Shown: piece by piece, positions 55,003 to 63,738 of the stretch
Numbering within the stretch: position 1 is the stretch's first letter
How the letters are laid out: each line of letters opens with the position of its first letter
Assembly: GCF_030433895.1 (NCBI RefSeq)
Contig: NZ_JARUXE010000017.1
Coordinates: 30,478-94,477, forward strand
Direction: 5' to 3'
Source of the DNA: Arthrobacter sp. PsM3
GTDB taxonomy: Bacteria; Actinomycetota; Actinomycetes; Actinomycetales; Micrococcaceae
DNA: 64,000 bases
Notes under the pieces: model-generated
Databases searched by the model: none
What the model saw: the letters and a program-made list of their open reading frames with translations, nothing else
What the model was told of the DNA's origin: nothing
Position numbers and translations under genes: made by a program

Positions 55003-55176
55003 CGTCAGCGGGCGCCTTTCTGTTTGCTGGGAGTGTCGCTCCTCAGCTTCTATGCCGAGCGTAGCAAGCAAACAGAACCTCTAATGCAAAATTGTCTTGA
55101 GCATAAGAAACTCTGAGGCATGTGGTGGGCGCAGCCCCTTCCAGGTCCAGCAGGCGCAGGGCTTCCACCGGAACGG

Positions 55177-55228
55177 CACAGGACCCCGGTCCGGCGCCGC
55201 TGCTGCGGTGCGGGACCGGGGTCCTGTG
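55177..55228. terminator. Stem-loop between the DUF6421 and msrB transcripts
   Basis: CACAGGACCCCGGTCC (55177-55192) pairs with GGACCGGGGTCCTGTG (55213-55228) over 16 bp with a 20-nt loop. It lies 31 bp past the msrB stop on the minus strand. No long T-run, but the stem is stable enough to act in termination. Confidence 0.65.
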
Positions 55229-55258
55229 TGACCTGCAAGGAACAGACCGGGCGGCGGA

Positions 55259-55774
55259 CTACTGTCCGGCGTCGTCCGCCGAAACCAGCTTCAGTGAGAC
55301 GGAGTTGATGCAGTAACGCTGGTCCGTCGGGGTTCCGTAGCCCTCACCTTCGAACACGTGGCCAAGGTGGGAATCACAGTTGCCGCAGCGGACTTCGACA
55401 CGTTCCATGCCCAGGGTCCGGTCGTGGATGTACCTGACGTTGCCTTCCGCGAGCGGGGCCCAGAACGACGGCCAGCCGCAGTGCGAGTCGAACTTTTCCT
55501 GGCTCGTGAAGAGCTCGGCGCCGCACGCACGGCACTGGTACACACCGGTGGTGTGGGTATCCCAGTATTCGCCGGTGTAGGGCCGCTCGGTTCCGGCTTG
55601 GCGCAGCACCCGGTACTCCTCCGGCGTCAGTTCCTGGCGCCACTGCTCGTCGGTCTTCTCAACGGGCGGGTTTCCGGCCCCGGGGGAGGCGTTTTCAGCT
55701 GCGGCGACGGGCGCACCTTCGACCGCCGGGGCCGTGACGGGAGTTACTTTTGGCCTGTTACTAAAGATACTCAT
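55259..55774 (-). CDS. msrB: Peptide-methionine (R)-S-oxide reductase
   Basis: Repairs oxidised methionine. 171 residues; the N-terminal 45 residues are a Pro/Ala-rich extension. Zinc cysteines in YQCRACGAEL and RCGNCDSHLGHVF, and catalytic Cys in QRYCINSVSL near the end. FDSHCGWPSFWAPL adds the usual substrate-binding Trp. 14 bp downstream of the 162-residue hypothetical gene. Confidence 0.95.
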   Translation of the reverse strand: MSIFSNRPKVTPVTAPAVEGAPVAAAENASPGAGNPPVEKTDEQWRQELTPEEYRVLRQAGTERPYTGEYWDTHTTGVYQCRACGAELFTSQEKFDSHCGWPSFWAPLAEGNVRYIHDRTLGMERVEVRCGNCDSHLGHVFEGEGYGTPTDQRYCINSVSLKLVSADDAGQ

Positions 55775-55788
55775 AGCCTGAATAACGC

Positions 55789-56277
55789 TTAGGAGTCCCC
55801 GATAAATCCCGATCCGGCGTACAGATGCAGTACCGGCAGGCCCAGCTTGTCCTGCGCCTTGGTGGCCCAGTCCGTATGGAAAGTGTCTGCGACCGCGTGC
55901 GGGCGGGTGATCACTACGGCCTGCCCGGCACCGAGTTCCTTGACCCGGGCGACCATTCCGTCGACGGCGCCGCCCTCGACAATTTCTCCGGTGACGCCGC
56001 TGCCGAGTCCGGCCAGCGCGGCAAGCGAGGCGGCCAGGGTCTCGGCTGCCTCGGCGCGTTCCCCGGCGGGGTCGGAGTGTGCCGTCAGTTCACGGAAGGC
56101 CTTGGAGATTTCCAGCAGGGACAGATTCTCCAGGAAATCCACCAGGAGGTGCCGTTCCGTGCTGGCCGGAACCAGGACCACCAGCGGGGCATCACCCCCG
56201 GCAATCAGGGTTTCGATGTTGACGCGGTCGTCCGCGCCGAGGGGCTCTTCTGTCAGGATGACGATTGGATCACTCAT
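55789..56277 (-). CDS. Uncharacterised small alpha/beta protein upstream of msrB
   Basis: 162 residues from ATG 56277. Not recognised with certainty; alternation of strands and helices (PIVILTEEPL, APLVVLVPAS, AVVITRPHA, LPVLHLY) suggests a Rossmann or UspA-like fold, but no nucleotide loop is clear. The next gene is msrB at 14 bp, so oxidative-stress use is plausible only by context. Confidence 0.7.
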   Translation of the reverse strand: MSDPIVILTEEPLGADDRVNIETLIAGGDAPLVVLVPASTERHLLVDFLENLSLLEISKAFRELTAHSDPAGERAEAAETLAASLAALAGLGSGVTGEIVEGGAVDGMVARVKELGAGQAVVITRPHAVADTFHTDWATKAQDKLGLPVLHLYAGSGFIGDS

Positions 56278-56464
56278 GCCCCCCAGCCTAGTCGCGCGCC
56301 GGTGCGCCCGCATGGATTGTGGCCTTAAGTGCCCGCCTGTGGCCGGGATGAAGGTTCCGGGGACGGTTCTGTAGCCCCCGGTGGCCGTCGGCAGGACCCT
56401 CCGCCGGCGGGTACGGATCCCGCCGGATGCCACGGTGGGCGATGAGTTCGGTAAGAATGGTGCC

Positions 56465-57799
56465 ATGGCTTCCTCCCTCCGACTCCTGCCGGACCTACGC
56501 CGGATCTCCGCCGCCCGCGGACCGGCCGCCCGCGCTGCACGCGCCGCCGCTGCCGACGTTTCGGCCGCCGCTGCCGATGTTTCGGTCAAGGGCAGCGCCA
56601 AATGGGCCCTTGCCGGCATCGTTGGCGGCAGCGCCGCGGCCGGGTTGCTGGCCGCCGGTTCCTCCGCCCTCGCCCTTTATTTCGCCCGCCGGGTCATTAC
56701 TCCCGCCCGGGTCAGGGAGGAGGACCAGGAGGTGCTCGCTGTGATCCGGGGCGGGCACGGGCTGCGGCTGATCCTTGCGGCGACGCCGGAATCCACGGTC
56801 GAGGGCGTCTACGGATTCTTCTTCGACGGTAGCCGGGGACACGCCAGGATCGGCCGGATCGTCTCCTATTCGCCGGCGGAGCGCACGGTGGAACGCGAAG
56901 TCGAGGCCGTCTACAGCGGCGATCTCCGCAAGGCGCGCCGCGGCTACTGGAGCGGGGCCGCGTACCCGGATCCGGCAAGCATCGGCCTGGCCTCCGAAGA
57001 CGTGGACATCGACGTCGACGGCGGGACGGCGCCGGCGTGGCTGGTCCGCGCCCCGCAGGAGTCCGGCATCTGGGCCGTTATGGTGCACGGCCGCGGCGCG
57101 AGCCGGCAGGAATGCCTGCGGGCGGTCCGGACGGCCCGGGAAGTGGGCATGTCCAGCCTGTTGATCTCCTACCGGAATGACGGACTGGCGCCCTCGGCGC
57201 AGGACGGGCGCTACGGCCTCGGATCCACCGAATGGCGCGACGTCGAGGCGGCCATCGGCTTTGCCCTCGAGCACGGCGCGAGCGAAGTGGTGCTCTTTGG
57301 CTGGTCCATGGGTGGGGCCATCTGCCTTCAGACCGCCGACTTGTCCCGCTACCACCCCCTGATCCGGGCCATGGTGCTGGATGCACCGGTTATCAACTGG
57401 GTGAATGTGCTGGCGCACCACGCCGAACTCAACCGGATTCCCTCGGCCGTGGGCCGCTACGGGCAGCTGATGATGAGCCATAAGCTGGGCCGGCGGCTGA
57501 CCGGCCTCGCCGCCCCGGTGGACCTCAAGGCAATGGACTGGGTTTCCCGGGCGGTGGAACTGCGGACGCCGACCCTGATCATCCACAGTGTCGACGACGA
57601 ATACGTTCCCTACGGCCCGTCCGCCGCCTTGGCCGAGAAGAACCCGGAGATGGTCACCTTCGAGACCTTCGACCGTGCCCGGCACACCAAGGAATGGAAT
57701 GTCGATCCGGAACGCTGGGAGCGGCTGGTCGTGGCCTGGCTCGGGCAGCAGCTCGCGCCCCGCCCGAACCCGGGCCAGCCGCCCCCGGAACAGCCCTAG
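56465..57799 (+). CDS. Alpha/beta hydrolase with N-terminal membrane anchor
   Basis: 444 residues. One hydrophobic helix (about 45-75, WALAGIVGGSAAAGLLAAGSSALALYF) follows a basic/Ala-rich N-terminus. The hydrolase domain shows WAVMVHGRGASRQE (oxyanion hole) and the nucleophile elbow LFGWSMGGAICLQ with Ser near 281; Asp in HSVDDEYVP and His in RHTKEW complete the triad. TAAGAAT ends 6 nt before the ATG, suggesting a leaderless message. Substrate unknown. Confidence 0.86.
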   Translation: MASSLRLLPDLRRISAARGPAARAARAAAADVSAAAADVSVKGSAKWALAGIVGGSAAAGLLAAGSSALALYFARRVITPARVREEDQEVLAVIRGGHGLRLILAATPESTVEGVYGFFFDGSRGHARIGRIVSYSPAERTVEREVEAVYSGDLRKARRGYWSGAAYPDPASIGLASEDVDIDVDGGTAPAWLVRAPQESGIWAVMVHGRGASRQECLRAVRTAREVGMSSLLISYRNDGLAPSAQDGRYGLGSTEWRDVEAAIGFALEHGASEVVLFGWSMGGAICLQTADLSRYHPLIRAMVLDAPVINWVNVLAHHAELNRIPSAVGRYGQLMMSHKLGRRLTGLAAPVDLKAMDWVSRAVELRTPTLIIHSVDDEYVPYGPSAALAEKNPEMVTFETFDRARHTKEWNVDPERWERLVVAWLGQQLAPRPNPGQPPPEQP

Positions 57800-57847
57800 G
57801 CCGGGGGTCAATTTCCCGGGAGTCCGGTTCCGGGGAGCGCAGCTCAC

Positions 57848-57881
57848 CGGCACCGGCCGGGATTAGTTCCGGCCGGTGCCG
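57848..57881. terminator. Hairpin between convergent genes, overlapping the ybaK stop
   Basis: CGGCACCGGCCGG (57848-57860) and CCGGCCGGTGCCG (57869-57881), 13-bp perfect arms, GATTAGTT loop containing the ybaK stop. Candidate two-way terminator for the hydrolase and ybaK. Confidence 0.6.
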
Positions 57882-58360
57882 ATCCGCGCGGTCCGTGCCC
57901 CGGTGAGGCGGATCAGTTCGGCCGGACTCAGCTCGATGTCCAGGCCGCGCCGCCCGCCTGAGACCAGGATCGTGTCCAGGCCCAGGGCGCTGTCGTCCAC
58001 AACGGTGGGGGAGGGCTGCCGCTGGCCCAGCGGGGAAATGCCGCCCAGCACATAGCCGGTGCGGCGCTGCGCTGCTGCCGGGTCCGCCATCGCCGCCTTC
58101 TTGCCGCCCAACGCGGCCGCAATTGCCTTGAGGTCCAGATTCCCGCTTACCGGCACGACGCCGACCGCAAGGCGGCCGTCGACGTCGACCATCAGTGTTT
58201 TGAACACCCGGTCCGGATCGATGCCCAGCACCTCCGCGGCTTCCAGGCCATAGCTGGCGGCCGCCGGGTCGTGGCTGTAGGGGCGGGCAACGAAAGGAAC
58301 CCCGGCGGCTGCCAGTGCTGCGGTGGCCGGGGTTCCCTGTGAGGCCTGCTTGCGTGCCAT
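57863..58360 (-). CDS. ybaK: Cys-tRNA(Pro)/Cys-tRNA(Cys) deacylase (YbaK/EbsC family)
   Basis: Hydrolyses mischarged Cys-tRNA(Pro). 165 residues. FKTLMVDVDGRLAVGVVPVSGNLDLKAIAAALGGKKAAMAD carries the conserved Lys, followed by YVLGGISPLGQRQPSPTVVDDSAL. The gene follows the SufE-like gene by 30 bp. Confidence 0.93.
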   Translation of the reverse strand: MARKQASQGTPATAALAAAGVPFVARPYSHDPAAASYGLEAAEVLGIDPDRVFKTLMVDVDGRLAVGVVPVSGNLDLKAIAAALGGKKAAMADPAAAQRRTGYVLGGISPLGQRQPSPTVVDDSALGLDTILVSGGRRGLDIELSPAELIRLTGARTARIGTGRN

Positions 58361-58390
58361 TTTGTCCGGATGTCCGGGTGGTGTCCGGGG

Positions 58391-58849
58391 TCAGGACTGC
58401 TGCGGGAGGGCAGCAACCTTGCGCTTGATCCGGCCCAGCATCGCTGTCATCCCGCGCATGCGCAGCGGCGTGATGGCCCGGGTGAGGCCCAGCAGCTCCG
58501 GCATGTCGTCCGGGACGGCCAGGATCTCCGCCGGGCTCAGCCCGTCGAGGCCTTCGTGCAGCACACTTGCGAAGCCGCGGGTGGTGGGGGCTTCGGGGGG
58601 CGCCTTGAAGAAAAGCCGGACGCTGCGGGCGGGGCCGCCGTCGGACTGTTCCGTTTCAATGGTCAGGAACAGCGGCGACTGGCACTCGACCACCTGTTCC
58701 ATCAGCTCGGGGTGGTCCTTGAGCCGGTCCGGGAGTTCCGGGAGCTCACGGGAGAACTCCAGCAGCAGCTGGAGCCGCTCGGGTTCGGTTACGGCCTGGA
58801 AGTCATCAACAATTTCCGCCAGTGCGGCGGGGAGGGCAGAAGTATTCAT
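58391..58849 (-). CDS. SufE-family sulfur-transfer protein
   Basis: 152 residues from ATG 58849 (GGAAGG box). FSRELPELPDRL precedes VVECQSPLFL, whose Cys near 57 is the sulfur-accepting residue of SufE/CsdE; the C-terminal GLTRAITPLRMRGMTAMLGRIKRKV is typical. Lies directly downstream of a rhodanese (68-bp gap), a second sulfur carrier, so both likely act together; no SufS is in the window. Confidence 0.88.
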   Translation of the reverse strand: MNTSALPAALAEIVDDFQAVTEPERLQLLLEFSRELPELPDRLKDHPELMEQVVECQSPLFLTIETEQSDGGPARSVRLFFKAPPEAPTTRGFASVLHEGLDGLSPAEILAVPDDMPELLGLTRAITPLRMRGMTAMLGRIKRKVAALPQQS

Positions 58850-58917
58850 CCCTTCCAGCTTACGCACGCGCGGCGATTGTGTCCCGGTGTCCATGGACTG
58901 GGGCCACGTGGCGGAGG

Positions 58918-59835
58918 CTACTTGGCCGCCGGCACCGTGCCGCGCTCGGTGCCCTTGACGATCGGGGCGCGGACGGCATTGCCCCACTCGGTCCAGGAAC
59001 CGTCGTAGTTGCGGACCGAGTCGAAGCCCAGCAGAAACTTCAGCGCGAACCAGGTGTGGCTGGAACGTTCGCCGATGCGGCAGTACGCCACGACGTCGTC
59101 GCCCTCCTTCAGCCCGGCTTCGCCCAGGTACAGCGCCTCAAGTTCGGGGCGCGTCCGGTAGGTGCCGTCCTCGGCCGCCGCGCGGGCCCACGGGATGGAG
59201 GCGGCGGTGGGGATGTGTCCGCCGCGCAGCGCGCCTTCCTCGGGGTAGGCGGGCATGTGCGTGCGCTGGCCGGTGTATTCCTCGGTGGAGCGGACATCGA
59301 TCAGCGGCTTGCCGAAGTGCGCCAGGACGTCTTCCTTGAAGGCGCGGATCGGGGCGTCGTTGCGCTCGACGACGGGGTACTCGCCCGGGCTGGTGACGGC
59401 CTTGTCCGTGGTGATGGGGCGGCCCTCGGCGATCCATTTGTCCCGGCCGCCGTCGAGCAGCCGGACGTCTTCGTGGCCGAAGAGCGTGAAGACCCAGAGG
59501 GCGTAGGCCGCCCACCAGTTGGATTTGTCGCCGTAGATAACGACGGTGCTGTCACGGGAGATTCCCTTGGCCGCGGCGAGGGCGGCGAACGCTGCGCCGT
59601 CAACGTAGTCGCGGGTGACCTCGTCGTTCAGGTCCGTGTGCCAGTCGATCTTTACCGCTCCGGGGATATGGCCGACCTCATAGAGCAGCACGTCCTCGTC
59701 GGATTCCACCACCACGAGCTTGCCGTCCTGGAGGGCGCCGGAGTCGATCGCCGCCGCCAGCCATTCGGTGGAAACAAGACGCTCGGGGTAGGCGTAGGCG
59801 GCGAACTTCTCGTTCTGCTCAACTGGGTAGGGCAT
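58918..59835 (-). CDS. sseA: Thiosulfate/3-mercaptopyruvate sulfurtransferase (tandem rhodanese)
   Basis: 305 residues with two rhodanese domains. The N-terminal one is inactive ([21 protein letters not shown]), the C-terminal one has the loop Cys in [18 protein letters not shown] near 245. [30 protein letters not shown] is typical. Divergent from zapE across 229 bp, a likely double promoter. Confidence 0.94.
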   Translation of the reverse strand: MPYPVEQNEKFAAYAYPERLVSTEWLAAAIDSGALQDGKLVVVESDEDVLLYEVGHIPGAVKIDWHTDLNDEVTRDYVDGAAFAALAAAKGISRDSTVVIYGDKSNWWAAYALWVFTLFGHEDVRLLDGGRDKWIAEGRPITTDKAVTSPGEYPVVERNDAPIRAFKEDVLAHFGKPLIDVRSTEEYTGQRTHMPAYPEEGALRGGHIPTAASIPWARAAAEDGTYRTRPELEALYLGEAGLKEGDDVVAYCRIGERSSHTWFALKFLLGFDSVRNYDGSWTEWGNAVRAPIVKGTERGTVPAAK

Positions 59836-60064
59836 GGTGATGGCCTTTCACTGAAACGGTCAGGGACCGGGCCATGGAATGGTCAAATGCGGCGCCGGAC
59901 CTTCCCCCACACTAGCCACGCCCCGCCGGGATTGCTTCACCGGGTTCACACTCGGAAATATGGTCTTCGTCACGTGCTGTCCTCCCGCCCCACGTCGCCA
60001 CACCGGCTGTCCGCGCATTGCCGGTATTCTGTCTGGGGACAAGAGACCAGCAGAACGGACCACC

Positions 60065-61102
60065 TTGGTACAGATCGAACAGCTCGCCGCCCGCACCCCG
60101 GCAGTTTCAGTGGATGAACTCCTCAACGGTTTTTATCCGTCGCCGCGCTTCGGTGAGGTTTCGTTTTCCAGCTACCGGCCGGATCCGTCCCAGCCGAGCC
60201 AGGCAAATGCGGTCCGGGCGCTGGAAAGTTTCGCGGCGAACGTCGGTGCCCGCGACGGCGATGGGCTCTTCAAACGACTCTTCGGCAAGAAGGACATGTC
60301 CCGCGCCGGCATCTACCTCGACGGCGGCTTCGGCGTCGGCAAGACCCACCTCCTGGCCTCGCTGTGGCACGCCGCCCCCGGGCCCAAGGCCTTCGGCACC
60401 TTCGTCGAGTACACCAACCTGGTCGGAGCGCTATCCTTCCGCAAGACCGTCGAGGCCCTGAGCCACTACAAGCTGGTCTGCATTGACGAATTCGAGCTCG
60501 ATGATCCGGGCGACACCGTCCTGATGTCCCGGCTCATGCGCGAACTCGCCGACGCCGGCGTCAAGCTCGCGGCTACCTCCAATACCCTGCCGGGTTCCCT
60601 CGGCGATGGCCGCTTCGCCGCCGTCGACTTCGCCCGCGAAATCCAGGTGCTCGCGGACCAGTTCGACGTCGTCCGGATCGACGGTGAGGACTTCCGCCAC
60701 CGTGGCCTGCCTGCCGCGCCGCTGCCGCTGCCGAACGAGCAGCTGACGCACCACATGCAGACAGAGTTCCACGGCAGGACGGTAGCGCGCGATGAGTTCA
60801 GCACGCTGATCAACCACCTGGCCGGCGTCCACCCGAGCCGGTACCGCCAGCTGCTGGACGGGATCGAGGGTGTGGTCTGGAAGAACGTCCACACCATCAC
60901 GGAGCAGGCCGTCGCGCTGCGCTTCGTGGTGCTCGCGGACCGCCTTTACGACAAGGACGTGCCCATTTTGGCCAGCGGCGTGCCGTTCGACCAGCTCTTC
61001 ACCGAGGAAATGATGACCGGCGGTTACATGAAGAAGTACTTCCGGGCCGTCTCCCGGCTCACCGCCCTGGCCCGCGAGGGCCAGAACCACGAACCGTCCT
61101 AA
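60065..61102 (+). CDS. zapE: Cell division protein ZapE (AFG1-like ATPase)
   Basis: 345-residue AAA-type ATPase. TTG 60065 gives MVQIEQLAARTP; upstream in-frame starts add sequence without homology. Walker A GGFGVGKTHLLASLW near 82, Walker B VCIDEFELDDPGD and SNTLPGSLGDGRF sensor. ZapE binds FtsZ rings in E. coli, and the actinobacterial member's role is less clear. Followed by a 30-bp-arm palindrome. Confidence 0.9.
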   Translation: MVQIEQLAARTPAVSVDELLNGFYPSPRFGEVSFSSYRPDPSQPSQANAVRALESFAANVGARDGDGLFKRLFGKKDMSRAGIYLDGGFGVGKTHLLASLWHAAPGPKAFGTFVEYTNLVGALSFRKTVEALSHYKLVCIDEFELDDPGDTVLMSRLMRELADAGVKLAATSNTLPGSLGDGRFAAVDFAREIQVLADQFDVVRIDGEDFRHRGLPAAPLPLPNEQLTHHMQTEFHGRTVARDEFSTLINHLAGVHPSRYRQLLDGIEGVVWKNVHTITEQAVALRFVVLADRLYDKDVPILASGVPFDQLFTEEMMTGGYMKKYFRAVSRLTALAREGQNHEPS

Positions 61103-61109
61103 CCGCTCC

Positions 61110-61178
61110 AAGCAACGCGGGGTCACTCCCGGCCCATCCTGATGCCTCGGATGGGCCGGAAATGACCCCGCGTTGCTT
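61110..61178. terminator. Very long palindrome after zapE
   Basis: Left arm 61110-61139 (starts AAGCAACGCGGGGTCAC) and right arm 61149-61178 (ends GACCCCGCGTTGCTT) pair over 30 positions with only two mismatches, loop TGATGCCTC. It lies 8 bp after the zapE stop. Much longer than a typical terminator; possible terminator or repeated element. Confidence 0.75.
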
Positions 61179-61250
61179 CGTTAAGGGGTTTCGTGGAGCG
61201 CCGATATTGGCCCTAAGCGCCCTAAGCGCCCTTAGCGCCGTTAAATGCCG

Positions 61251-61288
61251 GAGGTGCCGGCGCCGCCTCTCGGCGGGACCGGCACCTC
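61251..61288 (-). terminator. Hairpin downstream of the Rv0909-type gene
   Basis: GAGGTGCCGG + CGCCGCC (61251-61267) pairs with GGCGGGACCGGCACCTC (61272-61288), TCTC loop. It is 16 bp past the stop of the small gene on the minus strand. Three 9-bp CCCTAAGCG-like units lie just before it (61210-61236). Confidence 0.6.
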
Positions 61289-61303
61289 GCTGACGTATCT
61301 GGG

Positions 61304-61573
61304 TCAGAGGCCTGGCTGGCGGGGTTCCCCGGCTACGGGGGGCTCACCAACAACGGGAGTCTGATCGACGACGGGGGCCGTATTGGGCCGGTCGTTCGCC
61401 TTATCCACGAAATCGGAAGCGCCTCGCTGCACAGCATCAATCTTGTCGGCGTGCTTTCCGCCGGTCTTGGAGTCGACGAAATCGCCGGCCTTCTCGATGC
61501 CGTCCTTGATGGCTTGTTCGTTGCCACCAATAACTTGCTGAGCCTTGCCCTTTAGATCGTCAAGTAAACCCAC
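61304..61573 (-). CDS. Small Rv0909-type antitoxin-like protein
   Basis: 89 residues from GTG 61573 (GGGAGG box 5 nt upstream). VGLLDDLKGKAQQVIGGNEQAIKDGIEKAGDFVDSKTGGKHADKID is the helical pattern of the Rv0909/CsbD-like group. The C-terminal Pro/Val-rich tail is disordered. No toxin partner is next to it, so antitoxin function is doubtful here; a stress-type protein is equally possible. Confidence 0.8.
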   Translation of the reverse strand: MGLLDDLKGKAQQVIGGNEQAIKDGIEKAGDFVDSKTGGKHADKIDAVQRGASDFVDKANDRPNTAPVVDQTPVVGEPPVAGEPRQPGL

Positions 61574-61754
61574 GGGCACCTCCCTTCGGTCTCGGAGCCA
61601 GATCGCTCCTTGCGCTATCCACCCTAGCGGGAGGTGCCGGGGGTGCCAAGGGTGTCCGCCCACAGGGTAAAAGACAGTGGGCGTGGCGCACAGGGTCAAA
61701 GGACCCGCAAGCGGCTCGACACAAAAAAGAGCAGCTCCGGGGGAGCTGCTCAAG

Positions 61755-61829
61755 TGGTGGGCGATACTGGGATCGAACCAGTGACCTCTTCCGTGTCAGG
61801 GAAGCGCGCTACCGCTGCGCCAATCGCCC
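61755..61829 (-). tRNA. tRNA-Val (anticodon GAC)
   Basis: Full cloverleaf on the minus strand: acceptor GGGCGAT/ATCGCCC, anticodon stem CTTCC with loop CTGACAC, T-arm GGTTCGATCC. Encoded CCA end present (61755-61757). Confidence 0.95.
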
Positions 61830-61867
61830 GCAACCGGAAGGATCCGGAGTGGAGTTGTAATGAAGAG

Positions 61868-61940
<73 letters not shown>

Positions 61941-61996
61941 ATTTTAGTCCATGCCGGCTGGGCCGGTGGTACTGCATCAAGCAAGTTGCCTTGCTC

Positions 61997-62071
61997 TGGT
62001 GGGCGATACTGGGATCGAACCAGTGACCTCTTCCGTGTCAGGGAAGCGCGCTACCGCTGCGCCAATCGCCC
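61997..62071 (-). tRNA. tRNA-Val (anticodon GAC), second copy
   Basis: Identical over the tRNA body to the copy at 61755 with the same CCA end (61997-61999). Duplicate of the gene within one cluster. Confidence 0.95.
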
Positions 62072-62110
62072 CTTGCATCCGACCTAGACCGGAAACCAGG
62101 GTTTTCACCG

Positions 62111-62181
62111 AGGTGGGTACGGGATTCGAACCCGTGTATACGGCTTTGCAGGCCGCTGCCTCGCCTCTCGGCCAACCCACC
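62111..62181 (-). tRNA. tRNA-Cys (anticodon GCA)
   Basis: 71 nt: acceptor GGTGGGT/ACCCACC, loop CTGCAAA with anticodon GCA in stem GCGGC/GCCGT, U73. Sole Cys gene seen. Confidence 0.93.
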
Positions 62182-62226
62182 GTGTAGATAGGATTCCGAA
62201 GAACCTTACCGTGACAGTGTCCTGCG

Positions 62227-62299
<73 letters not shown>

Positions 62300-62604
62300 A
62301 ATATTGTCTGCAATTCCCCGCCGCAATCGGCATTTCCTCGCGTTCCAACGAGTAAGAACTCTATAGGAGGTTCAGGGAACTTACAAATCGAGGTGACGAC
62401 GCGGGAGGTCATGGCCGCTGCATCCTTGAGTTCTAGGCGTTCTCACTAATTACAACGCTGTAATTAGCTATCTTGTTTCCTCGCCGCCCGTGTGGTCGCA
62501 CCGGCCGGGCGGCTTTCGTAATGACCCGTGGGGAGGACGCATTAGGGGACGCAGCGCTCCGATTTCTAAATTCCGCCGGGGTGGGCTAGCATTCAATGGC
62601 ATTG
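62300..62604. other. Spacer between divergent tRNA units, with an AT-rich dyad
   Basis: No gene was seen. CTAATTACA (62446-62454) and TGTAATTAG (62459-62467) form a perfect 9-bp dyad around ACGC. It could be a protein-binding site or part of a tRNA promoter. The region must hold promoters for the minus-strand tRNA cluster and the plus-strand tRNA-Val. Confidence 0.45.
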
Positions 62605-62676
62605 GGGCGATTGGCGCAGTGGTAGCGCGCTTCGTTCACACCGAAGAGGTCACTGGTTCGAACCCAGTATCGCCCA
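62605..62676 (+). tRNA. tRNA-Val (anticodon CAC)
   Basis: 72 nt on the plus strand: acceptor GGGCGAT/ATCGCCC, anticodon loop TTCACAC in stem CTTCG/CGAAG, T-arm GGTTCGAACC. The sequence after A73 is CCC, so CCA is not encoded. Terminator follows. Confidence 0.95.
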
Positions 62677-62684
62677 CCCAATAG

Positions 62685-62727
62685 ATGGTCCGTTCCGCTC
62701 ACCGAGCGGGGCGGACCATTCTTGTTC
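62685..62727 (+). terminator. Terminator after tRNA-Val(CAC)
   Basis: ATGGTCCG...CCGCTC and GAGCGG...CGGACCAT pair, ACC loop and a following TTCTTGTT tract: a good rho-independent structure. Confidence 0.8.
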
Positions 62728-62889
62728 CTCCTGTCTGGTTTGTTTGGCCGGCTTGAGGGTGTCAGCTGCCGTGCTCGCGGGCTGCCCACCCGATGTGCCC
62801 AGTTTGTGCGGCAGGCGCATCAGGTTATGGGCAGCCCCATCAGGACCACTTGTTTTCCCACTGTCAGACCCCCGTGAAAGAGTCTTTCC

Positions 62890-63738
62890 ATGACTGCCCC
62901 ACTTCTTGCCCACGCCACGGACTATGGCCGGATGTACGCTCGCTCCACGTCGGAGCAGTTTTCCGTGCCGTCCATCACGACCGTGATCGGCCAGCAGCCC
63001 CACGGCCTGGACGGCTGGTTCGGGTACATGGGCGCCAATAGCCTTGCCCAGGACCCCGCGCTGCCCGGCATCCTCGGCAGCCCGGCTAAGGTGCGCCAGG
63101 CGGTGAGCCGTGCCGCCAAGGCCGCGGAGACGTACCGCGACGACGCCGCAAAGCGCGGGGACCGGGTGCACAACTACTGCGAACAGGTTGCTCTGCGCTC
63201 CCTTGGTCGGCCGCACGAGATGAAGGAAACCCGTGAGGCCCTCGTCGCTAACGGTGAAGAAGCTTTCGCTTCCCGGTTTGATGAGTGGTGGGAACTTTTC
63301 CAGGTGGAGCCGATCGCCCCGGAAATCACAGTCTGGAACAAGACTGTCGGCTACGCCGGAACCCTTGACCTTGTCGCCAAAATCAATGGCCGGACTTGCC
63401 TTATTGACTACAAGACCAAGGGAACCAGCCGTGACGGCACCGTCAAACCGCTGGATGACAAAGTGGTCATGCAACTCGTGGCGGGTATGAAGGCCGAGGA
63501 AAGCCTGGTGGATCCGGTGGCAGGGGAGTGGGAAGCCTGGCAGCATGGCGAATCCCCAATCCTGCTTGCGGTTGCAATCGGGCAGACCGAGGTCCGGCCG
63601 CTGCGGGCCAACCCGGACGTCCTGAAGCACCACTGGTGGAAGTTCTGCGCCCTGCGTCGCGTCTGGGAAATGTCCGCCGACACGACTGCCGCCGGAACCG
63701 CTTTGCTCCCACTGGCACCGCCGCCTCTCACCCGCTAG
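62890..63738 (+). CDS. PD-(D/E)XK superfamily exonuclease, phage-type (Cas4/RecB-like)
   Basis: 282 residues. GDRVHNYCEQVALRSLG (His/Glu helix, about 96-112), then YAGTLDLVAKINGRTCLIDYKTKG (about 156-179, with Asp and D-x-K) and KVVMQLVAGM (Gln helix) match the PD-(D/E)XK nuclease core of actinophage Cas4-like exonucleases. No Fe-S cysteine set as in true Cas4. Lies right after a tRNA-Val gene, a classic integration site, but no integrase is visible here. May be the edge of a prophage or a domesticated gene. Confidence 0.75.
   Translation: MTAPLLAHATDYGRMYARSTSEQFSVPSITTVIGQQPHGLDGWFGYMGANSLAQDPALPGILGSPAKVRQAVSRAAKAAETYRDDAAKRGDRVHNYCEQVALRSLGRPHEMKETREALVANGEEAFASRFDEWWELFQVEPIAPEITVWNKTVGYAGTLDLVAKINGRTCLIDYKTKGTSRDGTVKPLDDKVVMQLVAGMKAEESLVDPVAGEWEAWQHGESPILLAVAIGQTEVRPLRANPDVLKHHWWKFCALRRVWEMSADTTAAGTALLPLAPPPLTR

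Noticed and set aside
58822..60117. Plus-strand 431-codon frame opposite the rhodanese
   Set aside because: Antisense shadow; the minus strand encodes clear tandem rhodanese domains.
61304..61573. Toxin-antitoxin module
   Set aside because: The small protein resembles an Rv0909-type antitoxin, but no toxin gene is adjacent.
62685..62789. Attachment-site duplicate of the tRNA-Val 3' end
   Set aside because: No second copy of the tRNA 3' sequence was found in the window after looking by eye.
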